A stretch of 64,000 bases of DNA from an uncultured Bacteroidia bacterium (GTDB lineage Bacteria > Bacteroidota > Bacteroidia > Bacteroidales > UBA932): the NCBI GenBank assembly GCA_902774145.1, contig CACYHC010000002.1, forward strand, positions 1 to 64,000. Reading direction: 5' to 3'. The notes under the pieces are model-generated. The model was not told the DNA's origin. It made no database searches and was given only the letters and a program-made list of their open reading frames with translations. A program made the translations under genes and the position numbers. Shown piece by piece: positions 1 to 8,802 of this stretch (position 1 is the stretch's first letter; every line of letters begins with the position of its first letter).

Positions 1-1505
1 TCCTTGGTGTCCTTGACGGTGATGCCGAGGGCTTTGAGGCTGTCGCGGATGTGGTCGGAGACCGTCCAGTCTTTGGCTGCCTTGGCCGCCGCCCGCTGCT
101 CGAGCACCATCGCCATCAACCCGTCGATGACTTCTTTCGAGGAGCCCCCTTCCGCCGCGCCGGAGCGCAGCCCCAGCACGCCGAAGACGATGTTGTCGAA
201 GAGGAAGCAGAGGGCTTCCAGGTCCGCTGTACTCAACTTCACGCTGCCGGCTTTTGCGGAATTGACCAGGCGCACGGCCTCGGAAAGCTGCGCGAGGGCC
301 ACCGGGGTGTTCAGGTCGTCGCAGAGCGCGTTGTACACCCCTTCGAAGACGGCTTTTACTTCCGGCGACACGCCCGCGGGGCAGGCATCCGGGGCCACGG
401 TCTTCGGGAGTTCCCCGTAAGGGCAGTCCGGCGCCTTGCGGCCCGCCATCGCGTAGAGGTCGTCCGCCGCCTGCAGGAGGCGCTTCAGGCCTTTGCCCGC
501 CGCCTGCAGGGCCTCGTTGGAGAAGTCCAGCGTGCCGCGGTAGTGGGCCTGGAGGATGAAGAAGCGCACCGTCATCGGGTCATAGGCCTGCTCGAGCTTG
601 GGATGATCGCCCGCAAACAACTGCGGCAGGGTGATGAAATTGCCCAGGGACTTGCCCATCTTCTGTCCGCCGATGGTAATCATATTGTTGTGCACCCAGT
701 AATGCACGCCCTGCGTGCCCCTGCAGGCCACGTTCTGGGCGATTTCGCATTCGTGGTGCGGGAAGACCAGGTCCATTCCGCCGCCGTGGATGTCGAATTC
801 CTCGCCGAGGTACTTCTCGCCCATCACCGAGCACTCCAGGTGCCAGCCCGGGAAGCCGTCGCTCCAGGGCGAGGGCCAGCGCATGATGTGCTCCGGCTCC
901 GCCTTCTTCCAGAGCGCGAAATCGAAGGGAGCGCGCTTGTCGCCCTGGCCATCCAGGTTCCGGGTGCCTTCCAGCGTGTCGTCCAGGTTGCGCCCGGAAA
1001 GCACGCCGTAATGGTGGTCCCGGTTGTATTTCTGCACGTCGAAGTAGACGCTGCCGTTGCTCTCGTAGGCATAGCCCGCCGCAAGGATCTTCTTCACCGC
1101 CTCGATCTGCTCGATGATGTGGCCGCTGGCGCGCGGCTCGATTGATGGCGGCGCGACATTGAGCTGCCGCATCGCCTCGTGATAGCGCAGGGTGTAGGCC
1201 TGTACCACCTCCATCGGCTCCAGCTGCTCCAGCCGGGCCTTCTTGGCAATCTTGTCTTCGCCCTCGTCAGCATCCTGCTCGAGGTGGCCCACATCGGTGA
1301 TGTTGCGCACATAGCGGACCTTGTATCCGAGGTGCGTGAGGAACTTGAAAAGGACGTCGTAAGTGACGCCCGGGCGGGCGTGCCCGAGGTGCGCGTCGCC
1401 ATAGACGGTAGGTCCGCAGACATACATCCCCACCCGGCCTTCGTGCACGGGCTTGAAGACTTCCTTATTGTGACTCAGTGTGTTGGTAATTCTAAAAACT
1501 CTCAT
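1..1505 (-). CDS. cysS: Cysteinyl-tRNA synthetase (3' end cut by window edge)
   Basis: Charges tRNA-Cys with cysteine in the cytoplasm (class I synthetase). The frame opens at ATG 1505-1503 and stays open to the edge for 501 codons. The N-terminus carries [16 protein letters not shown] with the HIGH-type HLGH motif. Further on are a zinc-site region with [13 protein letters not shown] and the signature loop KMGKSLGN, a KMSKS variant with Gly. The last visible residues, VKDTK, lie near the usual C-terminus, so only a few codons should be missing. It lies 6 bp downstream of the exporter gene on the same strand and is probably the last gene of an adenosine kinase-exporter-cysS unit. Confidence 0.96.
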   Translation of the reverse strand, partial: MRVFRITNTLSHNKEVFKPVHEGRVGMYVCGPTVYGDAHLGHARPGVTYDVLFKFLTHLGYKVRYVRNITDVGHLEQDADEGEDKIAKKARLEQLEPMEVVQAYTLRYHEAMRQLNVAPPSIEPRASGHIIEQIEAVKKILAAGYAYESNGSVYFDVQKYNRDHHYGVLSGRNLDDTLEGTRNLDGQGDKRAPFDFALWKKAEPEHIMRWPSPWSDGFPGWHLECSVMGEKYLGEEFDIHGGGMDLVFPHHECEIAQNVACRGTQGVHYWVHNNMITIGGQKMGKSLGNFITLPQLFAGDHPKLEQAYDPMTVRFFILQAHYRGTLDFSNEALQAAGKGLKRLLQAADDLYAMAGRKAPDCPYGELPKTVAPDACPAGVSPEVKAVFEGVYNALCDDLNTPVALAQLSEAVRLVNSAKAGSVKLSTADLEALCFLFDNIVFGVLGLRSGAAEGGSSKEVIDGLMAMVLEQRAAAKAAKDWTVSDHIRDSLKALGITVKDTK

Positions 1506-1511
1506 AAGCAG

Positions 1512-1985
1512 CTAACTGACCAGTGAAACCGCGCCGAATACGCCCATCGAGGCCGCCAGCATAATCGCTCCGGCCAGCAGGACGCCGCCCAGTACGGCGA
1601 CGACGCTTTTCTTAAAATCCATATTGAGAAAACTCGCGGCGAGCGTTCCTGTCCACGCGCCCGTCCCCGGCAGGGGAATGCCCACGAACAGCAGCAGCGC
1701 GATATACAGCCCGCGGCCCGACTTTTCCTGCAGTTTCGTCCCGCCTTTCACGCCCTTCTGCAGGCACCAGCGGCAGAATCCGCCGATGTATTTTTTGTCC
1801 TTGCCCCAATCCAGCACTTTCCGCGCAAAAAGGAAAATGAAGGGTACAGGCAGCATATTTCCTATCACGGCGATGATGCAGGCGGGGACGATCGGGACGC
1901 CGGCCGCCACGGCATACGGTACCGCCCCGCGCAACTCGATCAGCGGCACCATTGAAATCAGGAAGACAATCAGGTACTGCTTCAT
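1512..1985 (-). CDS. Small multidrug export protein family (COG2426) membrane protein
   Basis: A 157-residue integral membrane protein of the Sm_multidrug_ex family (COG2426). The family name implies export of small molecules, but substrates are poorly known. The start MKQYLIVFLI is chosen because ATG 1985 overlaps the adenosine kinase stop by 4 nt (ATGA), which implies translational coupling; a longer in-frame opening would run into the upstream gene. Hydrophobic segments lie at about residues 2-20, 28-54 and 92-152. The family-type stretch GIPLPGTGAWTG is near residue 104. It has no signal peptide other than the first transmembrane helix. Transport of any particular drug is not shown here. 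Confidence 0.8.
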   Translation of the reverse strand: MKQYLIVFLISMVPLIELRGAVPYAVAAGVPIVPACIIAVIGNMLPVPFIFLFARKVLDWGKDKKYIGGFCRWCLQKGVKGGTKLQEKSGRGLYIALLLFVGIPLPGTGAWTGTLAASFLNMDFKKSVVAVLGGVLLAGAIMLAASMGVFGAVSLVS

Positions 1986-2980
1986 ACGCCGTTCTTTTCG
2001 AGCAAGGCCCGGATTTCCGTTTTTGCCGCCTTCCAGCGGGGGATATCGATTTTGGTGCCGATGACTTCCACCACCTTTGCGGCGATGATCGAGCCCACCT
2101 CCCCGCACACCTTCAGCGGCATCCCCAGCGAATGGGCATACAGGAAGCCTGCGGCGTAAGTGTCGCCGGCGCCCGTCGCGTCGATGGGGCTTGCGGGCCA
2201 GGCGGGGATGTAATGCATCTCGTCGCCGGACTTGACATAACTGCCGTCCTTGCCCACTTTCACCACGGCGATGCGGCAGTGGCGGGCGATTTCGTCGAGC
2301 GCTTCGCGCGGGTCCTGCAAATGGGTGAAGGCCCTCGACTCCGTCTCGTTGGAAAAGACGATGTCCACATATCGGTCCACGATGTCGTGCAGGAAGGCGT
2401 TGTTGGATTCCACCACGTTGTAGGAGGCCATATCGATGGAAATGAGGCAGCCCGCCGCGCTCGCCATTTCCACGGCACGGCGGATCAGGGCCTGGTTCTG
2501 CACCAGGTAGCCCTCGATATGGAAATAATCATAGCCCTGGAAATATTCGGGTTTAAGATCCTCCGGAACCAGTTCCAGCGCGGCGCCCAGATACACGGCG
2601 AAGGTGCGCTCGGCGTTCTCGCCGGTCACGAAGACCACCGACCTTCCCGAAGGGCTGCTGCCGGTGAGCAGGGTACTTTTGACCCCGTACTGCGCCTGGT
2701 CGCTCTTGAAGAGATGCCCCAGTTCGTCGTCGCCGATCTTGCCGATAAAGGCCGACGGCATGCCGAAGGTGGAGGTGCAGGTAATCGTGTTGGCGGCCGA
2801 CCCGCCGGCCACATAATGCACGCCGAGGGGTTTGAGGGAGTTCCAGATGCGGTCTCCCGTCTCCTTGTCCACATGCTGCATGCTTCCCAGCGGAAGGTGC
2901 AGCCGGTCCAGCAGGCTGTCGTCCGGCAGGATGGCCAGGATGTCCGTCAGCGCATTGCCTATTCCCAGAATCGATTTCAT
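1982..2980 (-). CDS. PfkB-family carbohydrate/nucleoside kinase, probable adenosine kinase
   Basis: A 332-residue ribokinase-fold kinase. The N-terminus MKSILGIGNALTDIL, the glycine-rich GGSAANT near residue 70 and the C-terminal PfkB signature DATGAGDTYAAGF, whose last Asp is the catalytic base, are all present. The overall pattern resembles Bacteroidales proteins annotated as adenosine kinase, which would salvage adenosine to AMP; the exact substrate is inferred. ATG 2980 is the start because the preceding in-frame sequence runs back into comM and a -7 box lies just upstream. The gene is followed with a 4-nt overlap by the exporter gene. Confidence 0.88.
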   Translation of the reverse strand: MKSILGIGNALTDILAILPDDSLLDRLHLPLGSMQHVDKETGDRIWNSLKPLGVHYVAGGSAANTITCTSTFGMPSAFIGKIGDDELGHLFKSDQAQYGVKSTLLTGSSPSGRSVVFVTGENAERTFAVYLGAALELVPEDLKPEYFQGYDYFHIEGYLVQNQALIRRAVEMASAAGCLISIDMASYNVVESNNAFLHDIVDRYVDIVFSNETESRAFTHLQDPREALDEIARHCRIAVVKVGKDGSYVKSGDEMHYIPAWPASPIDATGAGDTYAAGFLYAHSLGMPLKVCGEVGSIIAAKVVEVIGTKIDIPRWKAAKTEIRALLEKNGV

Positions 2981-2994
2981 AACCTGCGAAGTTA

Positions 2995-3002
2995 CAAAAA
3001 TA
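2995..3002 (-). promoter_or_regulatory. Bacteroidetes -7 box for the adenosine kinase gene
   Basis: The minus strand reads TATTTTTG, a match to TAnnTTTG, 14 nt before the ATG and just past the comM stop. No clear TTTG was seen at -33. Confidence 0.5.
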
Positions 3003-3012
3003 TTTACAGATT

Positions 3013-4575
3013 TTATAGTTTCGGGTCGCGGCGGTCCAGGAAGCGGTAGGCGGCGGCCTCGCTCAGGTGCTGCGGGCGGATTTGCGGGGCGCCTTCCAGA
3101 TCGGCGATGGTGCGGGCCACCTTGATGATCCGGAAATACGCCCGCAGGGACAGCCCGCTGCCGTTCATGATTTTTTCCAGGATCGCCTGGCATTCCGCAT
3201 CCAGCGGACAGTACTTCTCGATGAGGCGGTTGTTCATCTCAGCGTTGGTGGAGATGCCTTCCTGCTCAAAGCGCAGCTGCTGGATCTTGCGGGCGTGCTG
3301 CACCCGCTGCGCCACTTCCCGTCCGGGTTCGCCCTTCGGCGCGCCGAGGATCTTTCCGGAGGCCACTTCGTGCATATGCACCTGGAGGTCGATGCGGTCC
3401 AGGATCGGTCCCGAGAGTTTGGAAAGGTAGGCGAGGCGCTGGCCGGGCGTACAGGTGCAGCGGTCGCCTTCGCCCCAGTAGCCGCAGGGGCAGGGGTTCG
3501 ACGCCGCCACCAGCATAAAGGAGGCGGGGTAACAGACCTTCGAACGCAGCCGCGAAACGGTCACATAGCGGTCCTCCATCGGCCCCCGGAGTGCCTCGAT
3601 GACGCTTTTGGGCATCTGGCCGAATTCGTCGAGAAAGAGCACCCCGTTATGCGCGAGGCTGATTTCCCCCGGATAGATGTTCTCGCCGCCGCCACCGCCC
3701 ACAATCGCCGGAAGCGATGCGCTGTAATGCGGGGAACGGATGGGCCGCCGACGGATCAGCCCGAGCCGCAGGTCCCCCTTCCCGGCAATGGAGTAGATTT
3801 TGCTCGTCGTCAGCGCCTCCTCGCGCGTCATCGGCGGCAGAATCCCCGCGAGCGCCTTGGCCAGCGAACTTTTGCCGGAGCCAGGCGGCCCAATCAAAGC
3901 TATATTGTGTCCGCCCGCGGCTGCGATTTCCATTCCGCGCTTGGCCCCTTCCTGCCCGATGATATCGGCGAAGTCCATCCCCTCCTCGCGCTTTGGCGAA
4001 TGCATCCGCGCCCGCCGCAGCTTGTGGTAGAGCTGCGAATTTTCCGCCAGCAGGTCGCTGCAGTCCTCTTTGCCTTCCAGGATGCGGAGGGCTTCTCCGA
4101 GATTGGCCGCACCATAGACTGCCGTCCCCCCGAGTTCCACTGCTTCCAGCGCAGAGCCCGGCGGCAGAATCACCCCGTCGAAGCCCTCCTGCGCCGCAAG
4201 CATCGCGAAAGGCAAGGCGCCGGGAATGTCGCGGAGGCTCCCGTCCAGCCCCAGTTCGCCCATCACGATGAAGTTTCCGCAGCGCGGCAGTTCCCGCTGT
4301 CCGGACGCCGCGATGATGCCCGTAGCGATGGGCAGGTCGTAGCCGCTCCCGTTCTTCTGTAAATCCGCCGGAGCGAGGTTGATGACAATTTTACGCCCCG
4401 GAATATGGAATCCATAGGACTGGAGGGCCGTTACGGTACGCAGCAAACTTTCCTTTACCGCCGTGTCCGCCAGCCCGACGAGGTGGATCCCGATGCCCTT
4501 GTCGATCGTGATTTCCACCGTTACCTTGACCGCATCGATGCCGATGCATTTTGCGCCTGCAATGTTGACCATCAT
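3013..4575 (-). CDS. comM: ComM/YifB-family Mg-chelatase-like AAA+ ATPase
   Basis: A 520-residue protein with the complete ComM layout: an N-terminal Lon-protease-like domain (about 1-170), a central AAA+ module with Walker A GPPGSGKSSLAKA and Walker B LFLDEF, and a C-terminal helical domain. A cysteine cluster CPCGYWGEGDRCTC follows the ATPase core, as is usual in this family. In naturally transformable bacteria ComM is a helicase that drives branch migration during integration of single-stranded DNA; whether this organism is transformable cannot be seen. Two ATG codons are in tandem (4575 and 4572). It is divergent from tsaE across about 22 bp. Confidence 0.95.
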   Translation of the reverse strand: MMVNIAGAKCIGIDAVKVTVEITIDKGIGIHLVGLADTAVKESLLRTVTALQSYGFHIPGRKIVINLAPADLQKNGSGYDLPIATGIIAASGQRELPRCGNFIVMGELGLDGSLRDIPGALPFAMLAAQEGFDGVILPPGSALEAVELGGTAVYGAANLGEALRILEGKEDCSDLLAENSQLYHKLRRARMHSPKREEGMDFADIIGQEGAKRGMEIAAAGGHNIALIGPPGSGKSSLAKALAGILPPMTREEALTTSKIYSIAGKGDLRLGLIRRRPIRSPHYSASLPAIVGGGGGENIYPGEISLAHNGVLFLDEFGQMPKSVIEALRGPMEDRYVTVSRLRSKVCYPASFMLVAASNPCPCGYWGEGDRCTCTPGQRLAYLSKLSGPILDRIDLQVHMHEVASGKILGAPKGEPGREVAQRVQHARKIQQLRFEQEGISTNAEMNNRLIEKYCPLDAECQAILEKIMNGSGLSLRAYFRIIKVARTIADLEGAPQIRPQHLSEAAAYRFLDRRDPKL

Positions 4576-4585
4576 ATTTTTTCCT

Positions 4586-4593
4586 TATCTTTG
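4586..4593 (+). promoter_or_regulatory. -7 box TATCTTTG for tsaE
   Basis: TATCTTTG matches TAnnTTTG, and TTG at 4565-4567 sits 18 bp upstream. Only 4 nt separate the box from the GTG start, so the mRNA should be leaderless or nearly so. Confidence 0.6.
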
Positions 4594-4597
4594 CTCC

Positions 4598-5023
4598 GTG
4601 GAGCACGTGATTACCATAAAATCCCTGTCGGAACTCGAAAGCGCCGCCCGTGATTTCCTCTCGCAAGTCGGGGACCACCGCCTGCTGGCCTTCGAGGCGC
4701 CGATGGGTGCGGGAAAAACCACTTTCATCGCCGCCCTCTGCCGGGTGCTTGGGGTGGACGCCGACGCGGTCAGTTCCCCGACCTTCGCCCTGGTGAACGA
4801 ATACCGCGCCCGCGGGGGAGAGCCCGTCTATCATTTTGACTTCTACCGTATCGAACATCCGTCGGAAGCCCTGGATATCGGCTTCTACGAATATGTCGAC
4901 AGCGGCTGCCTCTGCCTGATGGAGTGGCCCGGGAATATCGCCGCCCTGCTCCCCGAAGAAACCCTCATCGTCCGCATCAGCGTCTCCCCGGACGGGGTCA
5001 GGACCCTCAGCTGGGCGGACTGA
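4598..5023 (+). CDS. tsaE: tRNA threonylcarbamoyladenosine biosynthesis ATPase TsaE
   Basis: A P-loop ATPase that, with TsaB, TsaC and TsaD, makes the t6A modification at position 37 of ANN-decoding tRNAs. Walker A is EAPMGAGKTTFI (about residues 34-45); SSPTFALVNEY and YHFDFYRI are typical of TsaE. The start is taken as GTG 4598 because the only in-frame ATGs upstream lie inside the divergent comM gene and beyond the promoter box; a second GTG at 4607 is possible. The protein is about 141 residues, a normal size. Its 3' end overlaps the convergent lipoprotein gene by 17 bp. Confidence 0.92.
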   Translation: MEHVITIKSLSELESAARDFLSQVGDHRLLAFEAPMGAGKTTFIAALCRVLGVDADAVSSPTFALVNEYRARGGEPVYHFDFYRIEHPSEALDIGFYEYVDSGCLCLMEWPGNIAALLPEETLIVRISVSPDGVRTLSWAD

Positions 5024-6263
5024 GCAGCGCTTCCACCGCGCAGATATACCCGTTGATCTCCCATTCCCCCAGTTTTTCGCCGGCCCAGAGGTAGCATTTC
5101 CCGCCCCCGAGCGGCGATACGCCGATAAATATCCTTTCTCCGAGCGCCGATGCGCAGGCCCCCGAGGGGAAGTACACGCTTTCCCCGCTTTCCCACAGGA
5201 GCGTTCCGCCGAAAGGCTGGGTCGCGCTCATTCCGCGGCGCAGTCTCAGGAGACCCCCGCTGCTGTACCCGAGGATGTACTGCATCGCTTCATCCACCGG
5301 CAGGCAGATGCCGGTCCCCCCGAAGAGCAGGCTGCCGTCCGGGGCATACAGCACATAAAGCAGTAACTTGCCCTTCCCGATCCGGGCATTCCCCAGTAAT
5401 GCGGCCTGCTCCGAACGGAGGGTCACGCGCGCATCCTGCCAAAGAAGTTGGCCGAAGTAGGTGGCCTCGCGCGCGGACTGCCCGTCCGAAAGCCAGGTGA
5501 TGTCGTTGCCGTCCCGGAAGACCGTCCAGGTTTTCCCCGCCAGGAGCCGGGCGTCCAGAAACTGCAGGCCTTCTCCTTTTTTCAGCAGGATTTCGCTGCC
5601 GCTGATGCAAAGGAAACAGCCCGTTTCGCTTCCGATGGGCATTTGATACGAAAAGCAGACGGATCCGCCGGAAAGGGTCAGCGCCCCGTGGATGCCGTTC
5701 CCCGTATCGCCGAAGTCCCCGAAAGGCCGTCCGCTCTCGCGCCGCAGCAGGACATCGGCGTTTTTGCGGAAGCTGAACCCTTCTCCGTCCCGGTCCCGCC
5801 AGAGGCTGTAGTCGTCCCCGTCCGCCGTCAGATAGCCGCAGAGTTTTTCCCGGCCCGTGAAGCGCAGCAGGGGAGTGCCGTCCCGGAGCAGCAGCGTTTG
5901 GCCGTCCCGGAAGCCTTCGCTGTAAAGGTGTCCGCCGATCAGGTGGTGCAGGTCGCCCTCCGGGCTGAGTCCGGTTCCTGCGCCCGTTTCCAGTTCCAGT
6001 ACCGGCCTTCCGTTGGCGAAAAGCCGGATCCGGCCATCTTCCTTCCGGTCCGTGCTGTCGGCGCGCCAGTCGAACCCCGCGGGGTAGCTGACGGTGCAGA
6101 CATAGACGAGCGTGTCGCCGGAAGGCCAGGCGGCGACGGTCTCTCCCCCGGCCGTGGGGTGCCAGAAATGGGGCCGCCCGGAAAAGGACAGCGGTTCCGG
6201 AGTACAGGAAAGGGCCGCAAGCAGGCTGAGCCCGGGAAGGATATGGCGCGAGAATTGCATCAT
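5007..6263 (-). CDS. Lipoprotein of unknown function
   Basis: A 418-residue protein that I do not recognise. It begins with a lipoprotein signal: a hydrophobic stretch ending LLAALSC, with Cys at residue 20 as the likely acylated residue, followed by TPEPLSFSG. The rest is rich in Gly, Trp and Tyr and shows repeated short strand-turn patterns (for example GDDYSLWRDRDGEGFSF and GNDITWLSDGQSA), which suggests a beta-propeller or other all-beta fold on the cell surface or periplasmic face. That fold is inference. Tandem ATGs at 6263 and 6260 are both possible starts. It runs convergent to tsaE with a 17-bp overlap, and no clear promoter was found. Confidence 0.8.
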   Translation of the reverse strand: MMQFSRHILPGLSLLAALSCTPEPLSFSGRPHFWHPTAGGETVAAWPSGDTLVYVCTVSYPAGFDWRADSTDRKEDGRIRLFANGRPVLELETGAGTGLSPEGDLHHLIGGHLYSEGFRDGQTLLLRDGTPLLRFTGREKLCGYLTADGDDYSLWRDRDGEGFSFRKNADVLLRRESGRPFGDFGDTGNGIHGALTLSGGSVCFSYQMPIGSETGCFLCISGSEILLKKGEGLQFLDARLLAGKTWTVFRDGNDITWLSDGQSAREATYFGQLLWQDARVTLRSEQAALLGNARIGKGKLLLYVLYAPDGSLLFGGTGICLPVDEAMQYILGYSSGGLLRLRRGMSATQPFGGTLLWESGESVYFPSGACASALGERIFIGVSPLGGGKCYLWAGEKLGEWEINGYICAVEALLSPPS

Positions 6264-6375
6264 CGTTTTTGCGCAAAGAAAAAAGGATTCTTTGAACCGG
6301 AAGCCGTTTTGGGGTGAAATCCGAAAGATTTTAACGTTTCTTCGTCATATTTACGCTTTTCGTGAAAAAATCAGT

Positions 6376-6383
6376 TATTTTTG
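6376..6383 (+). promoter_or_regulatory. -7 box TATTTTTG for the TPR-envC operon
   Basis: A TAnnTTTG match ending 8 nt before ATG 6392, so the leader would be very short. No exact -33 TTTG was seen. Confidence 0.5.
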
Positions 6384-6391
6384 TAGGGATT

Positions 6392-7624
6392 ATGCGAAAA
6401 TTGTGTCTCCTTTTCCTCGTACTTTTTCTGCTTCCCCCGCTCTGCCCGGCAGAGAACAGGGCGGATGAGAAGGGCCGTTTCCTGGATGCGGTAGCTCTGT
6501 ACGGGAAGGGAGATTTCGACGCGGCGGCACAATTGCTCGACTCCCTCTATCAGGGGGGCGCCGCCAGTGACGCCGTCTGCTATTACCTGGGCCTCAGCGA
6601 GGCGGGCCGCGGACAGGTTGCGTCCGCGCAGAAGCGCCTCGAAGAAGCCGTTTCCCGGGACAGCCTGAACACCTGGTACCTGAGCACCCTGGCGTCGGTG
6701 TACGAGATGGGGGAGCGCTGGCTTTCCCTGGCCTTGACCTGTGAACGCCTGATTCAGTTGGATTCGGCCCATTTCGCCGAACCCTTCTTCTACGCCAAGA
6801 CCGGCAACGCCTTCTCGCAGGCGCGCGACACCGCGCGCGGAATCCTTTATTTGGACAAGGCGCTTGCTATCGTGCCCGATATGCCGATGGCTCTCTACAA
6901 CCGGGCGGGTCTTGCGCTCATCGACGAAGATTACGAGGGATTTTTCGATTACGCCGGGCGGTTGCTGCAGACACGGGAGCTGGATGCCGACTGGAAGCAG
7001 AAATACCTCCAGTCGATGTTGTCGGCGGTCCCGCCTGCCACGCTGGAGACCTGGAAGGGCCCGCTGCTGCAGCTTTGCGCGCAGGCCGTAGCGGTCCACC
7101 CGGAGCATCTGGGGCTGCATGTTTTCCGCCAGAGCGTGGCCTATGTCGTCAAGGATTATCCGGAAGCCATCGCGGAGGCGGAGCAGATTATCGCCCTTTC
7201 CGGCGACGATGCGGACACCCGCGAATCGATGACCCAGCTCATCGGCGACGCCTATATGGAAATGGGAGACGAAAAGCGTTGTTTTGCCGCTTACGAGAAG
7301 GTGCTGAAGATGAATCCGGACAATATCGCTACCCTGAACAATTATGCCTATTCCCTGGCCCTGGCAGGGAAGAATCTGAGCAGGGCCCTGAAGATGAGCG
7401 AAAAGACCCTTGCCGCGGACCCCAAGAACCTGACCTATCTCGACACTTATGGCTGGATTCTGCACCGGATGGGACGGAACGAGAAGGCCAAGGAGATTTT
7501 CAAGGAGGCGATGATTTACGGCGGGCGGCAGGAAAAAGTCATCCTCAGCCATTACGCCGCCGTGTTGCAGGCCCTCGGGGAAGCGGACCTGGCCCGGTAT
7601 TATGAATCCCTTTCCGCCCAATGA
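6392..7624 (+). CDS. Secreted tetratricopeptide-repeat protein
   Basis: A 410-residue protein with a signal peptide (MRKLCLLFLVLFLLPPLCPA, cleavage near residue 20) followed by TPR-like helical repeats. The clearest units lie at about 275-380 (GDAYMEMGDEKRCFAAYEKV, ALAGKNLSRALKMSEKTLA, ILHRMGRNEKAKEIFKEAM). TPR arrays bind protein partners; the role is probably structural in the periplasm. ATG 6392 is preferred over GTG 6362 because it begins the signal peptide and follows the -7 box. It overlaps the next gene by 4 nt (ATGA), so it is coupled to the EnvC-like factor and may act with it in envelope remodelling; that link is inferred from position. Confidence 0.85.
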   Translation: MRKLCLLFLVLFLLPPLCPAENRADEKGRFLDAVALYGKGDFDAAAQLLDSLYQGGAASDAVCYYLGLSEAGRGQVASAQKRLEEAVSRDSLNTWYLSTLASVYEMGERWLSLALTCERLIQLDSAHFAEPFFYAKTGNAFSQARDTARGILYLDKALAIVPDMPMALYNRAGLALIDEDYEGFFDYAGRLLQTRELDADWKQKYLQSMLSAVPPATLETWKGPLLQLCAQAVAVHPEHLGLHVFRQSVAYVVKDYPEAIAEAEQIIALSGDDADTRESMTQLIGDAYMEMGDEKRCFAAYEKVLKMNPDNIATLNNYAYSLALAGKNLSRALKMSEKTLAADPKNLTYLDTYGWILHRMGRNEKAKEIFKEAMIYGGRQEKVILSHYAAVLQALGEADLARYYESLSAQ

Positions 7625-8802
7625 AACGCATTCTGCCCATCCTCGCGCTCCTGTCCTGCCTGATGCTTGCCGGTGCCCCTACGACGCCGGACACCTCTGC
7701 GCAGAAAAAGGAAATCGCAAAACTGGAAAAGGAAATCTCCGCGCTGGAATCCCGCATCAAGGAGAATGACAAGCAGAAGGCCTCGGAACTTTCCACCCTG
7801 ACCCTGGTTCAGAAGAAAGTGAGTGCGCGGCGGAAACTCATCAAGGAAAACGAGCGCCAGATTGCGGGCCTGGACCGGGATATCCGGAGTAAGCAGCAGG
7901 AAATCGACCTGCTCAGCGACCGCCTGGATACGATGTCCGTCTATTACGCCCGCCTGGTAAAAGGGGCATACCGCAACCGGGACTACCGGCTCTGGTATCT
8001 CTACATCCTGACCGGCGAGAATCTGGCCCAGTCCGTCCGCCGTTTCGCCTACCTGCGCAACCTCTCGGCCCGGATGAACGAACAGGCGGAGAAAATCCGC
8101 GAAACGCGCGCCGAACTGGAGGAACAGCAGGCGCAGATTCGGGAGATGCGCGCCGAATCCGTCCAGTTGAAAAAGGAGCACGAGGGGGCGTTGAACCTGC
8201 TCCGGAGCGAGGAGGCGCAGTCCCAGCGCATCATCGACAACCTCCAGCGCGACAAGAAGAAATACCAGAAAGAAATCGCGTCAAAGCGCAAACAGGTCGA
8301 TGCGCTGAACCGGGAAATCGCCCGCATCATCGAGCAGGCGATGGCCGCCGACAAGAAAAAAGGCGGGAAGCAGCCCGTCGATTACAAACTCAGCGGGGAA
8401 TTCGCCGCCAACCGCGGTATCCTGCCCTGGCCCGCCGACGGGATTGTGGTGGAACGCTTCGGCAAGCACTTCCATCCGGTGTACACCTCCATCGAGATGC
8501 CGGCTAGCAACGGCATTTCCCTCGCGACGGCGAAGAATGCACCGGTCTGGGCCGTGTTCAACGGCGTGGTGCGGCAGGTCATCGTGATGCCGGGGTACAA
8601 GCAGTGCGTGCTGTTGCAGCACGGCGGCTATTTCACCTTCTATTGCAAACTCGGCTCGGTGAACGTGAAGGCCGGCACGCAGGTCAAGACCGGCGACCTG
8701 ATCGGGACCGTCGACACCATCGCCGGGGAGACGCAGTTGCATTTTCAGCTTTGGGAAGGGCGTACGCCCCAGAATCCCGAAGCCTGGCTGCGTGAGCGCT
8801 AA
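7621..8802 (+). CDS. EnvC-like coiled-coil protein with degenerate LytM (M23) domain
   Basis: A 393-residue exported protein. After a signal peptide (about 1-26), residues 27-250 are almost continuous coiled coil rich in Glu, Lys, Arg and Gln. Residues about 268-390 form an M23/LytM domain. The zinc-site motif HxGxD is replaced by SNGIS; only the late LHFQLW motif is kept, so the domain should not hydrolyse peptidoglycan. This matches EnvC-type factors, which activate cell-wall amidases during division. Family knowledge supports the amidase-activator role; the partner amidase is not in the window. It is translationally coupled to the TPR gene and ends 4 nt into the convergent GH43 gene. Confidence 0.88.
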   Translation: MKRILPILALLSCLMLAGAPTTPDTSAQKKEIAKLEKEISALESRIKENDKQKASELSTLTLVQKKVSARRKLIKENERQIAGLDRDIRSKQQEIDLLSDRLDTMSVYYARLVKGAYRNRDYRLWYLYILTGENLAQSVRRFAYLRNLSARMNEQAEKIRETRAELEEQQAQIREMRAESVQLKKEHEGALNLLRSEEAQSQRIIDNLQRDKKKYQKEIASKRKQVDALNREIARIIEQAMAADKKKGGKQPVDYKLSGEFAANRGILPWPADGIVVERFGKHFHPVYTSIEMPASNGISLATAKNAPVWAVFNGVVRQVIVMPGYKQCVLLQHGGYFTFYCKLGSVNVKAGTQVKTGDLIGTVDTIAGETQLHFQLWEGRTPQNPEAWLRER

